Assembly (NCBI RefSeq): GCF_048544455.1
Contig: NC_133529.1
Coordinates: 56,101,271 to 56,165,270, forward strand
Reading direction: 5' to 3'
Source: Silene latifolia
Taxonomy: Eukaryota > Streptophyta > Magnoliopsida > Caryophyllales > Caryophyllaceae
Length of the DNA: 64,000 bases
The notes beneath the pieces are model-generated. The model was not told where the DNA came from. It did not search any database and saw only the letters and a program-made list of their open reading frames with translations. The translations under genes and the position numbers were made by a program. The stretch's first letter is position 1. Every line of letters begins with the position of its first letter. Positions 21,722 to 33,963 of this stretch are shown here, in pieces.

Positions 21722-21729
21722 TATAAATA
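21722..21729 (+). promoter_or_regulatory. TATA box for the gypsy-1 antisense gene
   Basis: TATAAATA about 131 bp upstream of the ATG at 21860 and outside the LTR. Its position suggests a promoter dedicated to the antisense gene (inference). Confidence 0.5.
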
Positions 21730-21859
21730 CCTGCGTGCTTCATTAAGTTGAACTCACCAAAGCAATTCTTCTTATTTCTCTCTTAATTATCTTTCTCTTC
21801 AGTTCTCTTAATTCCCAACTTTATCAATCTTTGATCAATTCTTCACAATCTTTCAAATA

Positions 21860-23956
21860 ATGGCTGCAAAAAAGAAGTCTACCAGGGCAGCGGTTCCTGC
21901 AACCCCTCCTCCTCAGAATCCTGAGGAAACATCTTCTGAAAATCTGCCTACTTCTTCTGCTGCTCCATCTTCCACGATCAGTAAGCCGAGTGATTCTCCA
22001 TTGGAGATGATCTCAATATTCCATGGTGATTTTCAATTCAAGCCTACAAAGGCTTTAAACGAGGATCAGTCTCCTGTAAACCGTTTGAAGCCTGAGTTTG
22101 AGAAGATTTTGAAGGATAAGGGGATCATCCCGATCTTTGTCAAGTCCTGGATCCCCGAGAATTCTCCCATTAGGGCCGATCGGGCTTGTCCTGGTTGGTT
22201 CCGTATTCATGATTTGGGCTTTCGGGGCAGGTTGTAAGCTTCCTTTTTCTCCTCTTATGGTTGAGGTTATTAAGGAGATCGGTGTTCCATCTTATCAGTT
22301 AATGCCATTGGTGTGGAAGGTTGTGTGTTCCATTGAGAATCTCTGTAAAAAACACAATATTTTTTTTTTCTCTTGATGATTTGAAGGCTTGTTATGCCGT
22401 CAAAACAAATAGTCCTGGCCGTATAAGTTTTAAGGTCAGGGCGTCTACTACTCCTCTTTTGAGCAACTTGGACATCGGCCATGATAAAGGTGGCTCTTTG
22501 GGTACATGTTTGTCGGACCATTCTGTGGGTCCCGACTTGGCGTATTTAAATCATGAGGCTTGCGCTGCTGGTGAGTCTTTTGGTTTCTCTCTTTGCCCTG
22601 CATATTTTACGTGTTAGTGAAAAATAAAATGAAATTTATAATAAGTCATACCTCTCACGTGTGCAGTTGATGATTGGGTTACTGAAACTGAGTATCCCAC
22701 TCCCAATATTTCTGCTTTCCTTGCTATTCCTCCTTTGGAGAGGTCTTGGCCCCTCTGTTGTGGGGTTGGTCACCTTCCTCGCTGCTTGAAGGCTGACGGT
22801 GCTGCCAGGGCGGCTAAACCTTCAGGGGCTGCTAGTGCTACTACCTCAGGCAGTAAGTTTATCTTAGTCTCTCTCTTCTTTTTGCTTTGGCTTTCTGATA
22901 ATGTTTGATTTAGATTGCTAATACAGTATTTCGTGTTGTAGCCACCAGGTCATCTACTCGCCTTGCCAGGTTTGGCATGGCTGACCTTTCAGCCTGACTG
23001 GCTAAGATCAAGGACGAAGGATCCCAGGGAAGCGGGGATGCTGAACATGTTATTGATTTGACTGAATAGTCTGATGCTGGCAAGGTCGCTGCTGCACCTA
23101 CTGCCCCTGCTGAAACAAGTTTAGCAGCCCAAAAAAAGGAAAATTGAAGATGTTGACATTTCTGCCCTAGTCAGGGAAGTGAGAGCCAGGGTGGACAATA
23201 TGGAGGCTGCTAGGGTGAAGATCAAGGATTATGCTGCTTCTAAATCAGATGTCATGCTCACCCTCGACCTCGTTGAGATCGCTACTCGGCGAGTTGCTTC
23301 GGTGGATCATTCAGTCAGTCTCTTGGCTAGTGCCTTGGCTGCCGTAAGGGAGGTAGGCTGGAACAATTTTTATGTGTGTTTTGTTTGGGTAGTTTTTATT
23401 ATTGGGGTATGTTACTGATACTTTTCTTCCTGTTTTCGGTCAGGGTGCTGTAACTTGTCTCCAAAATGCCTATTAGGCTACTTCTTTGGTAGCCAGGATT
23501 GATCTGATGGGATCAGATTATGATAGGCTGAAGTCTGAGCTGGATTTTGCACGAGCCGACCTGGCTGCTAAAGCTGCTGACTTGGTGAGAGTGCAGACTG
23601 AGATGGATGCTGCTAAGGCAGAGGCAGATTCAAGCAAGCGGCTGTTGCAGGAGGCCTTGGACAGAAATGAGGAGCTCACCTAAGAGAGGGATGACTTGGA
23701 GTTCAAGCTGGATGATGCTTCCCTCTACTTCTATATCAAGGGAAGGGCTGCTGCTTTGTCAGAGCCTGTTGAGGCCAGGGCGAAGTGGAACCCTGAAGCT
23801 AAGGTGGCTTTTGCTGCTTCAAAGTATCCTGACCTGCATAATATGGAAAATGAACAGGAGGTCGACTCTCCAGGGGAGCAGGATGTTGACGCTGATTCTG
23901 CTAAGAGTAGGGAGCAGGGTGTTGATGCTGGTACTGTTTCTAAGGAGAAGCAGTAA
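21860..23956 (+). pseudogene. Antisense gene of gypsy-1 (Transposase_28 / 'putative gypsy type transposon'-like)
   Basis: It starts at ATG 21860 with a low-complexity Ala/Pro/Ser N-terminus and then a domain with LPFSPLMVEVIKEIG (about 22239-22283), which resembles the plant family called 'putative gypsy type transposon' (Pfam Transposase_28, recalled). GT-AG introns lie at 22571-22667, 22853-22941 and 23353-23443. The C-terminal exon encodes a long Ala/Leu/Glu coiled coil followed by a repeated DVDADSAKS / GVDAG acidic tail ending at 23956. Defects: a frameshift near 22230, another at the T-run 22361-22372, and in-frame stops near 22998, 23068 and 23682. The protein's function is unknown. 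It is transcribed, if at all, against gypsy-1 pol, with which it converges at about 24000-24760. Confidence 0.6.
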
Positions 23957-24764
23957 TTTACTTTTTCAGTTGGTATTTTGGCCCATTCAGGGGGGATGTC
24001 CCTGGACAAACAATCTTTTTCTTTTTCTGTTTTGGGTCAGGGAGACTATCCCTGGCCTTTATGAATATTTTGGCGCCTTTGCCCCAGGGGGTAAAGGTTT
24101 TTATTAATATGGGCATGGTGGCCTTCTTTTGGCCTATTCTGCTTTTGATTTTGCTTGGTTTTGTGAGTTTCATCCTGTTGGGCCTGTCAAACATTTTGTT
24201 TGAATAACCTGGACGTCATTTTGGTTTTATTTTGTTATTCATGAGTAATTCAACCAAGTATAGTTTTTTGCTATAATGGTTGAAGGGGTGGGAAAACCGG
24301 CCTGTCAGGAGGGCTTATGTCCCCTGCCTAGATGGAGGGCTTGGTATTCGGCCTGTCAGGAGGGCATTTTAGACTAAGTGTTTGGGAGAGAACACCCTTA
24401 CACCTGTCTTGTTGCGTCCAGCCGGTTGTAATCCGTGGCAGTAAACCTAGTCAGGTCAGGCAATTATTTCATGCCTGATTGGTCCAGACATTTACTGTAT
24501 CTGGTGGTGGTTACCAACTCGTCAGGCACAGTCAAGTGCAGAATTTTTGTTTCAGAAATATATAGTAGAGTAGCCCTCAATCCTGAATATTTATGCATAT
24601 AATCTTTTATCTTGTATAATTGTTCAGGATTCAAGAAGTAAATAAATAGGTTAGTTGAACAGATATAAATTACAGACAAGGCATGTAAAACATGTAGTTC
24701 ATCAAGTAGCACGTCAGGTTGAGTAGTGATTGAATTTATACCTGATTGCAGCCTGATCTGATCT
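23957..24764. other. Convergent spacer between antisense gene and pol end
   Basis: No gene. Repeated CCTGTCAGGAGGGC-like words at about 24301 and 24354 form a small direct repeat. Confidence 0.5.
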
Positions 24765-26366
24765 TTACATATGGAATAATTTTAAATGAGTTAAATTCCA
24801 GGATCTTGGGATCATTTCCCCTTCTAGCGTTTGGAGCATGTATGCTCCTTGCCCAACAATTGAATCGATTAAGTAAGGGCCTTCCCATGTGGGAGCTAGT
24901 TTGCCTGCTGATTTTTCTTTTTTTATTTGGAAATACCTTGCGTAGGACAAGGTCTCCTTCTTTAAAGACTCTGATCCTGACATTTTTATTGTAAGTCCTG
25001 GCGAATGCTTGTTGATATGCTGCCATCCTGATCTTGGCAGCGTCTCTTAATTCTTCTGTTAGGACCAAGTTGTCTTGCATTAGGTCTTTGTTTACTTCAA
25101 CATTGTTCAGGCTGTACCTTGATGTTGGCTTTGTACTTCTGCAGAATGACGACTTCACACCATACACCAGGGAGTAAGGTGTTTGGCTTGTTACAGTTTT
25201 TGGAGTTGTCCTGTCTGCCCATAGTACTAATGGAAGTTCTTCAGCCCATCTGCCTCGTCTTCTTTTTAGCTTCTTTTTTAGGCAGCTTATAACTACCTTA
25301 TTGCTTGATTCAGCCTGGCCATTGGCTTTTGAATATCCAGGGGTTGATGTTACCAGGTTGATATTCCATTCTTGGCAAAATGCTTGGGTCCTTTTCCCTA
25401 CAAATTGAGTTCCATTATCACATACTATTTATGATGGGACTCCGTATCTCCAAATGATGTTTGTCCTGATGAAGAATATTACTTCCTTTTCTGTTACTTG
25501 CCTAAAAGAGTCGGCCTCAATCCATTTGGAGAAGTAATCAGTCATAGCCAACATGAATACTTTTTGTCCTGGAGCTACGGGCAGTTTTCCCATAATATCC
25601 ATGCCCCACTTTATGAATGGACAGGGTGCAGAGATTGAATGGAGGAGTTCAGATGGCTGATGTATGATTGGTGCATGAATTTGGCAGGCTTCGCATTTTG
25701 AAGAGTATTCCAGCAATCGGCCCTCGGTGTAGGCCGATGTGCTTTGTCCGAGAACTTTGCTTGCCAGGCTCTTTCATCTTTTGTGGTTGCCACAGTGTCC
25801 ACCGTGTATTTCTTGAAGTACTAGTTTGGCTTCGTCAGGCTCCAAGCATCTCAGGTAGGGTCCAGCCTGCGATCTCTTGAACAGAGTGTTATTGATGATA
25901 GCATAAGTTGAAGCTCTAATTTTAAAAGCCCTTGCCTTATGTCTACCCTGAGGCAGTATTCCTCGGAGAAACCAGTCATAATAGGGTTTAGTCAAAGAGT
26001 TATTGTCCTAATTGACAGGACTGACTTGTTCAGGTTTGCTGATGGCTGGCTCTAATAAGTGCATAATTGGTATTTTGTCGAAAACAGTGGGGGTGAAATT
26101 TGAACCTAGGCTGGCCAGAGCATCAGCCTGGGTGTTCAGGTCTCTTGATATTTGATCTATGTCAAATAAAGCAAATTTAGCGGTAAGGTTTTTTGCATAT
26201 TCTAAATACGAAATCATTTTTGCATCCTTAGCCGTATAAATTCCCTTTATTTGATTAGCAATTAGGAGTGAATCAGTTTTTACCTTTAGGTTTTGAACAC
26301 CGAGGTCCAGATATACCTTTAAGCCTGCTATTAGGGCTTTATATTCTGCTTCGCTGTTTGTGGCTT
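24765..26366 (-). pseudogene. gypsy-1 pol, 3' part: RNase H end and integrase
   Basis: The minus-strand frame begins at the Athila junction with ATNSEAEYKALIAGL (RNase H core). It runs through a linker (stop at about 26008), an integrase zinc-binding region (CEACQ; a frameshift near 25780), the catalytic core with GMDIMG and CDNGTQF (one TAA just before the latter, 25429-25431) and QAESSNK with the third acidic residue. The C-terminal domain has EGDLVLRKVF and PTWEGPYLI, reached after a frameshift near 24960, and stops at 24765. All three DDE residues are present. Defects are few. Confidence 0.85.
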
Positions 26367-28213
26367 TGGTCGGACTCTCTTGAGAGGTTTAGTTTTCGGT
26401 ACTTGTCGTTAGGAGCACCTAGACCAAAACAATATTTATAACTCCACAAACAACTCTACAATTAGTAAAGAGGCAAGTAAAGGTCGGATCCCAAGGGACG
26501 GGAATTGAGATGAGATTTTCAATTGCAACTAGCGGTGTCTAGGGGTGTCACAATTTGGGATTTGAATAGAAGATCACTAAACTAAATAGCAATGAAAGTA
26601 AACAAGCAAGATGATTAAAAAGGGATGTAAACAATTGATAAAAGGCACTAGGGTGTCATGGGGTCATAGGGGATTCATGGGAATTGATCATACAAACATA
26701 TTCTCAAATTATAAGCAAGCAATTATTGTTGTGATGGATCGAGTTGGTTTATATCTTACAATCCTAGGAAAGTTTGGGTCCCGGAGCCGAATCGATTAGA
26801 TTGTACAACACCTACAAGTCAACTTAATCTTCCCTACTCAACTATATGCATGGTCTAATGAGAATCGAGTTGGTTTATGTCTTACAAGTCTCATTGAAAA
26901 GATAGGTGATGGGTAAAAAATGCAAGGATTCATAGGCTCGTATTTCATCAAACATAACATGTGCATAAGTTGAGATCACAACAAGCAAGCAAATAAACTA
27001 TGAAAACAAATTAATTTAAGCATGAATCATCCTCCATGTTGGTTTCCCCTAATTACCCATTAACCCTAGCTAAGGAAACTACTCACTCATTATCATGTTG
27101 AACATGCTAGCAAGGTTGTCAATCATACCAACAAAGTAAAACATGATGAATAAATGATGATAATTAACAATAATTAAAAAGGGATTAATAGGATTATACC
27201 TACTAATGATTCCAATAATAAAGCAAAGAATAATAGAAGTACTTGATGATTGATTGGAAGGTTGTCAATCTCCCAACAATAACCCAAATAATCTTCAATT
27301 ACTAAAAATGAAAGATGAACAAAAGAGAGATTAAGGAAATGAGATTTGTATTAAGACTTGATTAAAAGTTGATTACAAGATTAAAGAGAGATTAGATTGA
27401 TATAAACTACACTAAAGATTGATAAAAAGAACATGATAACCTAATTAAACTAATGGGGTATTTATAGTGGGGTTTAGGTACACAAATTAGGGTTTACTAA
27501 GGGCTTAAATGACGATTAAGTCCTTGAGGAATCGCTCCTCTCAGAAAAATATGCGAGTCTCCTTTTTGCTAGTCTTTCCCGAGGTATGCGCATCCTTCAT
27601 AGAACAAGTAGAAAACAAAATAGCTGTCACACAATCCGAGCGTCCAGGGCACGGGACGAGCGGATTGTGGGTCTTTGGGACGAGCGGATTTGGTGGGTGG
27701 ACGGGCGGATTGTGGTGATTTTGGACGAGAGCCCTTCTGAGGAAGACGCTCGGATTGCTTGTCTTGGACGGGCGGATTGTGGTGGTTTTGGATGAGCGTC
27801 CTTCTGAGGAAGACACTCGGATTGCTTGTCTTGGACGGGCGGATTGTGGGCAATCCGCTCGGATTGTAGATCAGCTTCTTCCTTTCTTCTTTTCTTCCTT
27901 TTTCTTCATAAAATCCTTGAGGATTTCCTCGGGGATGCAAGGATCTTTTCTCATCATTGCCCATCTAGTACAATATGTACAAAGGCCTTCTAGTCTTGTC
28001 TTCTCTTTGATGCTTGGTCATTGAATTCAATCAATTTAGTTCCATTTTGCCATGAAAATGCAAGGTTTTCACTCCTTTCCTACCAAGGGATCAAAACCTC
28101 AAATAATATGCAAAACAAAGGACTAAAGACAATAAATGACTCAAATATGCACTAAAAAGCATGGGAACAAGGCTAATTCGGGGACTAAATATGCTCAAAT
28201 AATGGTCACATCA
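26367..28213 (-). repeat. Athila-like 3' LTR (1847 bp)
   Basis: Plus-strand ends TGGTCG...CACATCA; on the minus strand it begins TGATGTGACC. It is the same family as the solo LTR at 50955-52733, whose flanking TSD confirms the ends. It contains several GACGAGCGGATT / GACGGGCGGATT words (27655-27860). Confidence 0.85.
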
Positions 28214-30186
28214 AATATCCCCAAACCGAACCTTTGCTCGTCCCGAGTAAAGAGGTGACAAAGACTAGGACCGTTATTTAAACTAACCTAATAGCATAGC
28301 CGATATGAGATAATTAGCGGGTCTCACTACGCCCCTTCAACTCACAACAAGACAACCATGAGGTAGGATGCTTTCTTGTAAGGCAAGGTGGGTCTTGCCA
28401 AAATGGCGACACATCCAAGCATTAAAGCACACAAAAAACAAGTAATGGATGCATCTACAAAAGAATAGCCACTTTCCTCATCTAAGTGGCGGAAATTGTC
28501 TACAAGGGAGGTAATTCAAGGGTACACACTCCTTCATAGATGTGATTTCTTCAAACTACTAAGCCTAGAAGGATACCAATAAATCACCTCCAAGTTGTGT
28601 CAAGCTAGGGTACCTTTGTCCTCAATCGTTAAATGCTTTCGTCAAGAGTAGACTCCCTATGGTGTTAGAAACACTGGAGGATCGCGGAATTCCCCCTTTT
28701 GCCTAGACAAGAAGAAGGGTCGTCCCCTCTCTACCATGCACAAAAATGGATACGATGGATAAAGGGATCGATAGTATTTGAGTTTCATTTGGGAGTTTGC
28801 TTTTGTTGTTGTTTTTCCCCCCAATTTCTTGTGGCATATAACATTTGAGAACATTTTCTTGCCATTTCTTTTGATTTTTGGCAATTCAACACTTGACAAC
28901 TTTCAACCTTTTGCATTTCTTTTTGAACATTTTCAAAGTCACCCCATATGTAGTGAGGGTGGCTTATATTTGAAGCTTTTGGAGTCTATTTTTGCTCCTC
29001 TTTTCATTTGATGCATTTTTGCAAACTTTCTTTCACTTTTCATTTCATTTCTTAAACTCAAATCAATTTCTTTTTGTGCCCATTCCCTTTGATGACAAAA
29101 ATGTAGTAGAACATGGATGATGGATGCATGGTTTCAAGGGTCACCTTGGAATAAAAGGTAGCCAAGGAGTTATCACACCACAAGGTACTCTTGACTAGGC
29201 CTTAATCCATGGGTAAAAGGATACTAGCATGACACATCCTAGGGTGTTTTACAAGTATTCTAACAAGCAAAGTCTTAAGAAGAAAAAGCATCTACTAGGG
29301 CCTATATACACTTGTCAAGCTTCCCAAGTAGACGGTTTCGCAAAATTTTTCTATCATGCAAACTACATGCCATGATGCAACTAACATATATATATTCTAA
29401 TGCATATGATTCTACCAACTAATATGCCAAATAATCTAAATGCAAGTCCTAAATTCACATTGTTTATACCGCATCAATCAAAATAAAGCCACATAGTCAT
29501 TAACATAAAGAGGAAAAAGGAGATTGGAAAGATCATACCATGCGGTCTTCAATATCCTCATGTCTCGGATGTGGCGTAGTCGATCAATATGAACAAGGAT
29601 AGACAAACATAATATATGCAAACAATATATACAAGTCTACACTACAAAGGAAATGAACTTGTTTTTGGATTTTCAATTTTTCAATTTTTTTGATTTTTTT
29701 CGAAATTTTTGATTTTTTTGGATTTTTTGAATAAAAGTTAAGTTAGAATTTCCCATCCCCACACTAATATGGGCATTGTCCTCAATGGCCAATATGATAG
29801 GAAACTATGCAAGTATGATGCATGAATTCTATACTAAATGCAAGCTATACTAATCTACACTACATGATGCATGGGTTTTTGTTTATGACGGAGAGCGTAA
29901 TTTAGATTACCTCCCGTTGCGTATGCATGTACTTCCCCAAACCGAGATAGACATTGTTTCTAATGTCTTAAATTTTGGGGTAGTTCATGCACACAAGATG
30001 CAATGCATGAAACTAATTGTTGTCATTTTGGATTTTTTAAATGGGAACAATAAAATAACACCTCAATGTGGCCGAGGTGTTAGTCCTCGTGTTGCTAGGA
30101 CTCTCCAAACTATGATCAAGATAAAAATAAAGAAAACAAAGAAAGAAGTAGACAAACCTCAAGAGGGTAGGAGCCTCCAAAGTTTG
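28214..30186 (-). other. Athila-like 3' noncoding region
   Basis: The minus strand reads GGTTTGGGGATATT just before the LTR, a plausible PPT. The rest, about 1.9 kb, has no coding homology and includes a T-rich stretch at about 29670-29735. Confidence 0.6.
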
Positions 30187-31776
30187 CTAGTCCTCCACCA
30201 TATCATCATTGTCATCATTTTCCTCCATAGAAGCGGAATCATCTCCACTCCCCTCTTCACTTCCTTGCTCACTTCCTTCATCATCTTCATTAGCCTCTTC
30301 TTCTTCTTCATCTACCTCTTCATCAACACCCTCATCATCAACAACCTCATCATCGACATTCTCATCTTCACCCGGTCTTTCACCACTAGATGTGCTTGGA
30401 AAGAAGACTTCCCTATCCGCCCAACTAGGCAAAGGACATGAAGGATCAAGTAGTCCTTGCCTAGCTAAATGAAGGAGGGGTGGATATTGGGCTAAGTATG
30501 CATCTACTCGATCATTGTAAGCTTGTTTATGCATCTCTTGCATAAGTAGAGTCATGTAGTCATTGCCCACTTTAACATCTTTGGGTTTGAACTCTTGATA
30601 TTTGAATGGATAGGGTGGTGCGACAAAGGAGGATGAGGGCTCTTCAATCTCGCCCCTTTGTTGACGGATGATGTACTCGGCCCCCTTGGAGAGTGGAAGA
30701 AGGTAGTTTGTTCGATGAGCACTCAACCGGCATATCTTGGAAGGCAAAGTGAAAGATCTAGCATCATTGGTTAGCCACCCATAGTTGGTGTCAAGAGAGT
30801 TATGCTTGACCCACTTGTAATTGTAAATCATGGCATCCATGTCAATGAGATGACCCCCTTTGATTGCCACATAGATGTTATCCTTGTTGAAATTTGCGTC
30901 AAAGTGCTTGGCCAAGAGAGTAACTAGACCTCCATTTACAATATGAGCGGTGCCTTCCTTACCACAATCAACATTAAGCCATCTTTCCATCAAAAGACTT
31001 AGAGCATTGTAAGGCATAGTGAATTCCCTTCCAACATTTAAGGCCGACTCAAGTAGAACACAATCGAGCTTTGTAAAGTGATTAGTGCCTTTTCTTGCAA
31101 TTATAGTATTCCCGATGACCTTGTACCACACTCTAATGCCCGGATGGTGGACTAATAGAGCGCGACAAGCATGAAAGCTCACAAATTTCTTCCCGGAAAT
31201 CGCCTCCCAAAGAGGAGCGGGGTCATACTTTTTGGGTATCTTGTGATAATATGGTGTATCACTAAGGCCTAATGCTTTACTCAAAACATCAAAGGTGATG
31301 CGCCTATTCACATTGGCAAGGCGAAACTCGATGTATTCTCTAGTCTCTACCTTAGTCACTTTCAATGAACTTAAGAATTCCAAGGTAAGGGAGGGGTATG
31401 TTAATTCTCTTGTTGTAAACAATTTTCCCAACCCTATGGCTTCAAAGAAGGCTTTTGTTTGTTCAAGGACACCCAATTTGTTCAATGCATCTTCACAAAT
31501 GAATTTGGTGGGCAAAATGGCTTTCTTATCATACTTGGCAAATGTATCCCTATGGGAGTCGGAAATGAAAATTACCTCCGGATAGTTTGATAATTGAGCG
31601 ATTTCCGGAGTTGTTGTTGTTGTTGCTTCCAACGGAGGATCTTGTTGTTGTTGAACTTCCAAGTTTTCATTAGCAACCACCATAGCCATTGAAGCTTTCT
31701 TTGCTTGAAGGCTTTGTTGCCTTTTTGAGAATGTCTTTGCCTTGAGTGCCTTTGTTGCTCCTTTTGTTCTTGCCAT
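30187..31776 (-). CDS. Athila ORF1-like protein, 529 aa, intact
   Basis: An uninterrupted ORF starts MARTKGATKALKAKTFSKRQ, a basic nuclear-signal-like N-terminus. A middle region follows whose style (ALNKLGVLEQTKAFFEAIGL; RLANVNRRITFDVLSKALGL; HPGIRVWYKVIGNTI) resembles the Athila ORF1 family of plant Ty3/gypsy elements (recalled, not searched). The last roughly 70 residues are extremely acidic (runs of Glu/Asp, from about residue 455). In Athila elements such an ORF lies between pol and the 3' LTR, as here, where env-like ORFs are also found; I see no clear signal peptide or transmembrane segment. Its openness inside a truncated element suggests either recent insertion or few hits. The function is unknown. 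Confidence 0.65.
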   Translation of the reverse strand: MARTKGATKALKAKTFSKRQQSLQAKKASMAMVVANENLEVQQQQDPPLEATTTTTPEIAQLSNYPEVIFISDSHRDTFAKYDKKAILPTKFICEDALNKLGVLEQTKAFFEAIGLGKLFTTRELTYPSLTLEFLSSLKVTKVETREYIEFRLANVNRRITFDVLSKALGLSDTPYYHKIPKKYDPAPLWEAISGKKFVSFHACRALLVHHPGIRVWYKVIGNTIIARKGTNHFTKLDCVLLESALNVGREFTMPYNALSLLMERWLNVDCGKEGTAHIVNGGLVTLLAKHFDANFNKDNIYVAIKGGHLIDMDAMIYNYKWVKHNSLDTNYGWLTNDARSFTLPSKICRLSAHRTNYLLPLSKGAEYIIRQQRGEIEEPSSSFVAPPYPFKYQEFKPKDVKVGNDYMTLLMQEMHKQAYNDRVDAYLAQYPPLLHLARQGLLDPSCPLPSWADREVFFPSTSSGERPGEDENVDDEVVDDEGVDEEVDEEEEEANEDDEGSEQGSEEGSGDDSASMEENDDNDDMVED

Positions 31777-32810
31777 TGTTGATTATACCAAGAAAAGGTT
31801 TAAAATCTTCAATTTCTAATTATACCCAAATCGATTTAAGATGAAAGGATTTGTCTTTGTATTTCAAAAATCGACTCAAAGGTTGAAGATTTTGGTGCTT
31901 GGATTGATTATTGTTGCAAAAGGAGTGATTAATTGTTATTGTAAGGAAGTTTGGATTTGATTTTGTTGAATTTGGTTGAGGAAATTTTGTTTTTGGTGAT
32001 GGAGAGGATGAGGGTTTTGGGGTTTATGGGTAGTATTTGAATGTTTGAATGAATGAATATATGTGGGAAGGGGTATTTAAAACACCCGAAATTTTCAAAA
32101 CTGCAGGGGAAGACGAGCGGATTCCCGTCGGGACGCTCGGATTCTGCTCAATTTGGCTTTAGGAAAACTCGCCTAAAGACGAGCGTCTTTCAGTGAAGAC
32201 GAGCAGATTCTTCAATTCAGGACGAGCGGATTTCCTTAAAGACGAGCGGATTCTCTTATAGCAACTTTTCTTAATCTGCACTGGCAAAAAGACGAGCGTC
32301 TTTTTACAAAGACGAGCGTCCAGTTTCAGACGAGCGTCTTCTCAGTTTGGACGCTCGGATTCTCTAACAGACCAAATTTTTTTTATTTTGCAGCTCATTT
32401 GGACGGACGGATTCTTCCACAGACGCTCGGATTCCTATAAGACGAGCGGATTACCATGAAGACGCTCAGATTCCACCTGGTCTACCCGGATTCAGGACCA
32501 TCCGTGCACTTGTATAACCCGTGTCATTTTCATTCTTCAAATCCCGTGTTCTTCATTGTAGGGGCACTACGAAGGCATGAATAGCCTAGGCAATTGCTAT
32601 CCCCACACTAAGTTAAAGCACTACACATCAATAAAATCATTAGTCCCTCCCTCACTTCTCTCAAAAATGATAAATATCTTGATCAAGGCACAAAAATCCA
32701 AAAATGACAAAAATGCAATGTAAGAATTAAAATACAAGTTAGGGAGTTAGAAATATTTACAAATGGTAGTTTGGAGAGAACTCCACCAAACTCTCATCCT
32801 TAGAGAGATG
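31777..32810 (-). other. Athila-like spacer with dense GACGAGCG repeats
   Basis: About 1 kb between the 529-aa ORF and the gag-protease fragment, where RT to integrase would normally be. Positions 32110-32475 hold about 13 copies of GACGAGCGTC / GACGAGCGGATT / GACGCTCGGATT words in both orientations. Confidence 0.7.
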
Positions 32811-33963
32811 TCATGGGGGCATGTCCAAGGTGTTGTTGATGTTACTCAACACCTTGAAGAAGTAGTCAAAAGCTTGTTCATTGTCATGATAAAGATCCTC
32901 AATAGATCTTTGCACTTGTTGTCCTTCATGTTGGTCTTGATCGATAGCATTGCCAATATAGGGATTGAAAATCCCTTCAAACTCATCGTCCCAAAGACTG
33001 CAAACTTCATCTACTTGGTCATTAAAGATCTCTTGAGTTGATAGAGACAACTCTCCTCCTTTCTTGTTTTGGCCAATGAGGCCATCCTCTTCACTTGTCA
33101 TGGGTGAGCTTTTAAAGCTCTCTTTGTTACAATTCTCTTGCTCTTTTGGTGGAGCATCATCAACTTTCTTCTTCCATTGTAATTCGGACTTCTTCCTATC
33201 ATCCTTCCGGCTATAATTATCAACCATAAAACATGGTTCATGCAAATGGGGAGCTCTCATGGTCTTGTCAAGATTGAAAGTTATGCTTTCATCTCCCACC
33301 TCTAGAGTGAGCTCTCCATGCTTCACATCTATCACCGCACCCGCGGTGTGCAAGAAAGGTCTACCTAGAATGATTGGAATATTGGAGTCTTCTTCCATGT
33401 CAACAATGACAAAGTCCACCAGGATGAAAAATTTCCCAACTCTTACGGGAACATCTTCCCATATCCCTAATGGTGTCTTCGTCGATCTATCGGCCATTTG
33501 GAGTGTGATATTGGTGCATTTAAGCTCTCCCATCCCTAGCCTTTTACTTACCGAATACGGCATAACACTCACACTAGCCCCTAGATCACATAGGGCTTTG
33601 TTGATCGTTGTGTCGCCAATGGTACACGGTATTGAGAAGCTTCCCGGATATTTAAGTTTTGGAGGTGAACTCCCTTGAAGGATTGCACTACTCACCTTAG
33701 TGAAGGCGATAGTTTTAAGCTTCCGGATCGACTTCTTTTTCGTAAGGATGTCTTTCATGTACTTTGCATAGGCCGGTACGTGATTGATTAATTCTGTGAA
33801 AGGAATCGAGACTTCCAAATTCTTCACAATTTCCATAAATTTTCCAAGTTGGTCATCAAATTTGGGCTTGGCTTGACGACTTGGAAAAGGAAGTCTAATC
33901 ACAATGGGTTCCTTCTCCTTTGCCTTGTCTTCATTTTTCTTTGAAACTTCTTCTTTTGATGGT
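32811..33963 (-). pseudogene. Athila-like gag-protease fragment
   Basis: The minus-strand frame is open from the junction at about 33963 to a stop at 32811 (about 384 codons). The aspartic protease carries ALCDLGASVSVMP, the D-L-G-A form typical of Athila-type elements, and the C-terminal ILGRPFL signature about 70 residues later. The region before it (RLPFPSRQAKPKFDDQL) is the typical gag-protease linker. The 5' end is lost, so no start codon exists; the frame simply runs in from the gypsy-1 junction. After a highly charged tail the frame ends without RT. Confidence 0.8.

Larger units (their letters stand above)
26367..33963 (-). mobile_element. Truncated Athila-like element inside gypsy-1 RNase H
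   Basis: A 3' LTR (26367-28213), a 529-aa ORF and a gag-protease fragment lie on the minus strand, followed abruptly by gypsy-1 coding sequence at about 33964. The 5' LTR, PBS and gag N-terminus are missing, and so are about 130 codons of gypsy-1 RNase H between SVLRK and ATNSEAEY, so a deletion removed the element's 5' half together with adjacent target. Between protease and the 529-aa ORF there is no RT, RNase H or integrase. That is either a non-autonomous Athila derivative or an internal deletion. Confidence 0.8.

Noticed and set aside
22321..22617. 98-codon plus-strand ORF as a separate gene
   Set aside because: It is an exon fragment of the gypsy-1 antisense gene, displaced by a frameshift at the T-run.
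27509..28024. Overlapping plus and minus ORFs in the Athila LTR
   Set aside because: They translate the GACGAGCGGATT-type repeats in several frames, have no domain, and are not open at the same place in the solo LTR.
30209..30472. 87-codon Ser-rich plus-strand ORF
   Set aside because: It is the antisense shadow of the acidic (Glu/Asp) tail of the 529-aa ORF.
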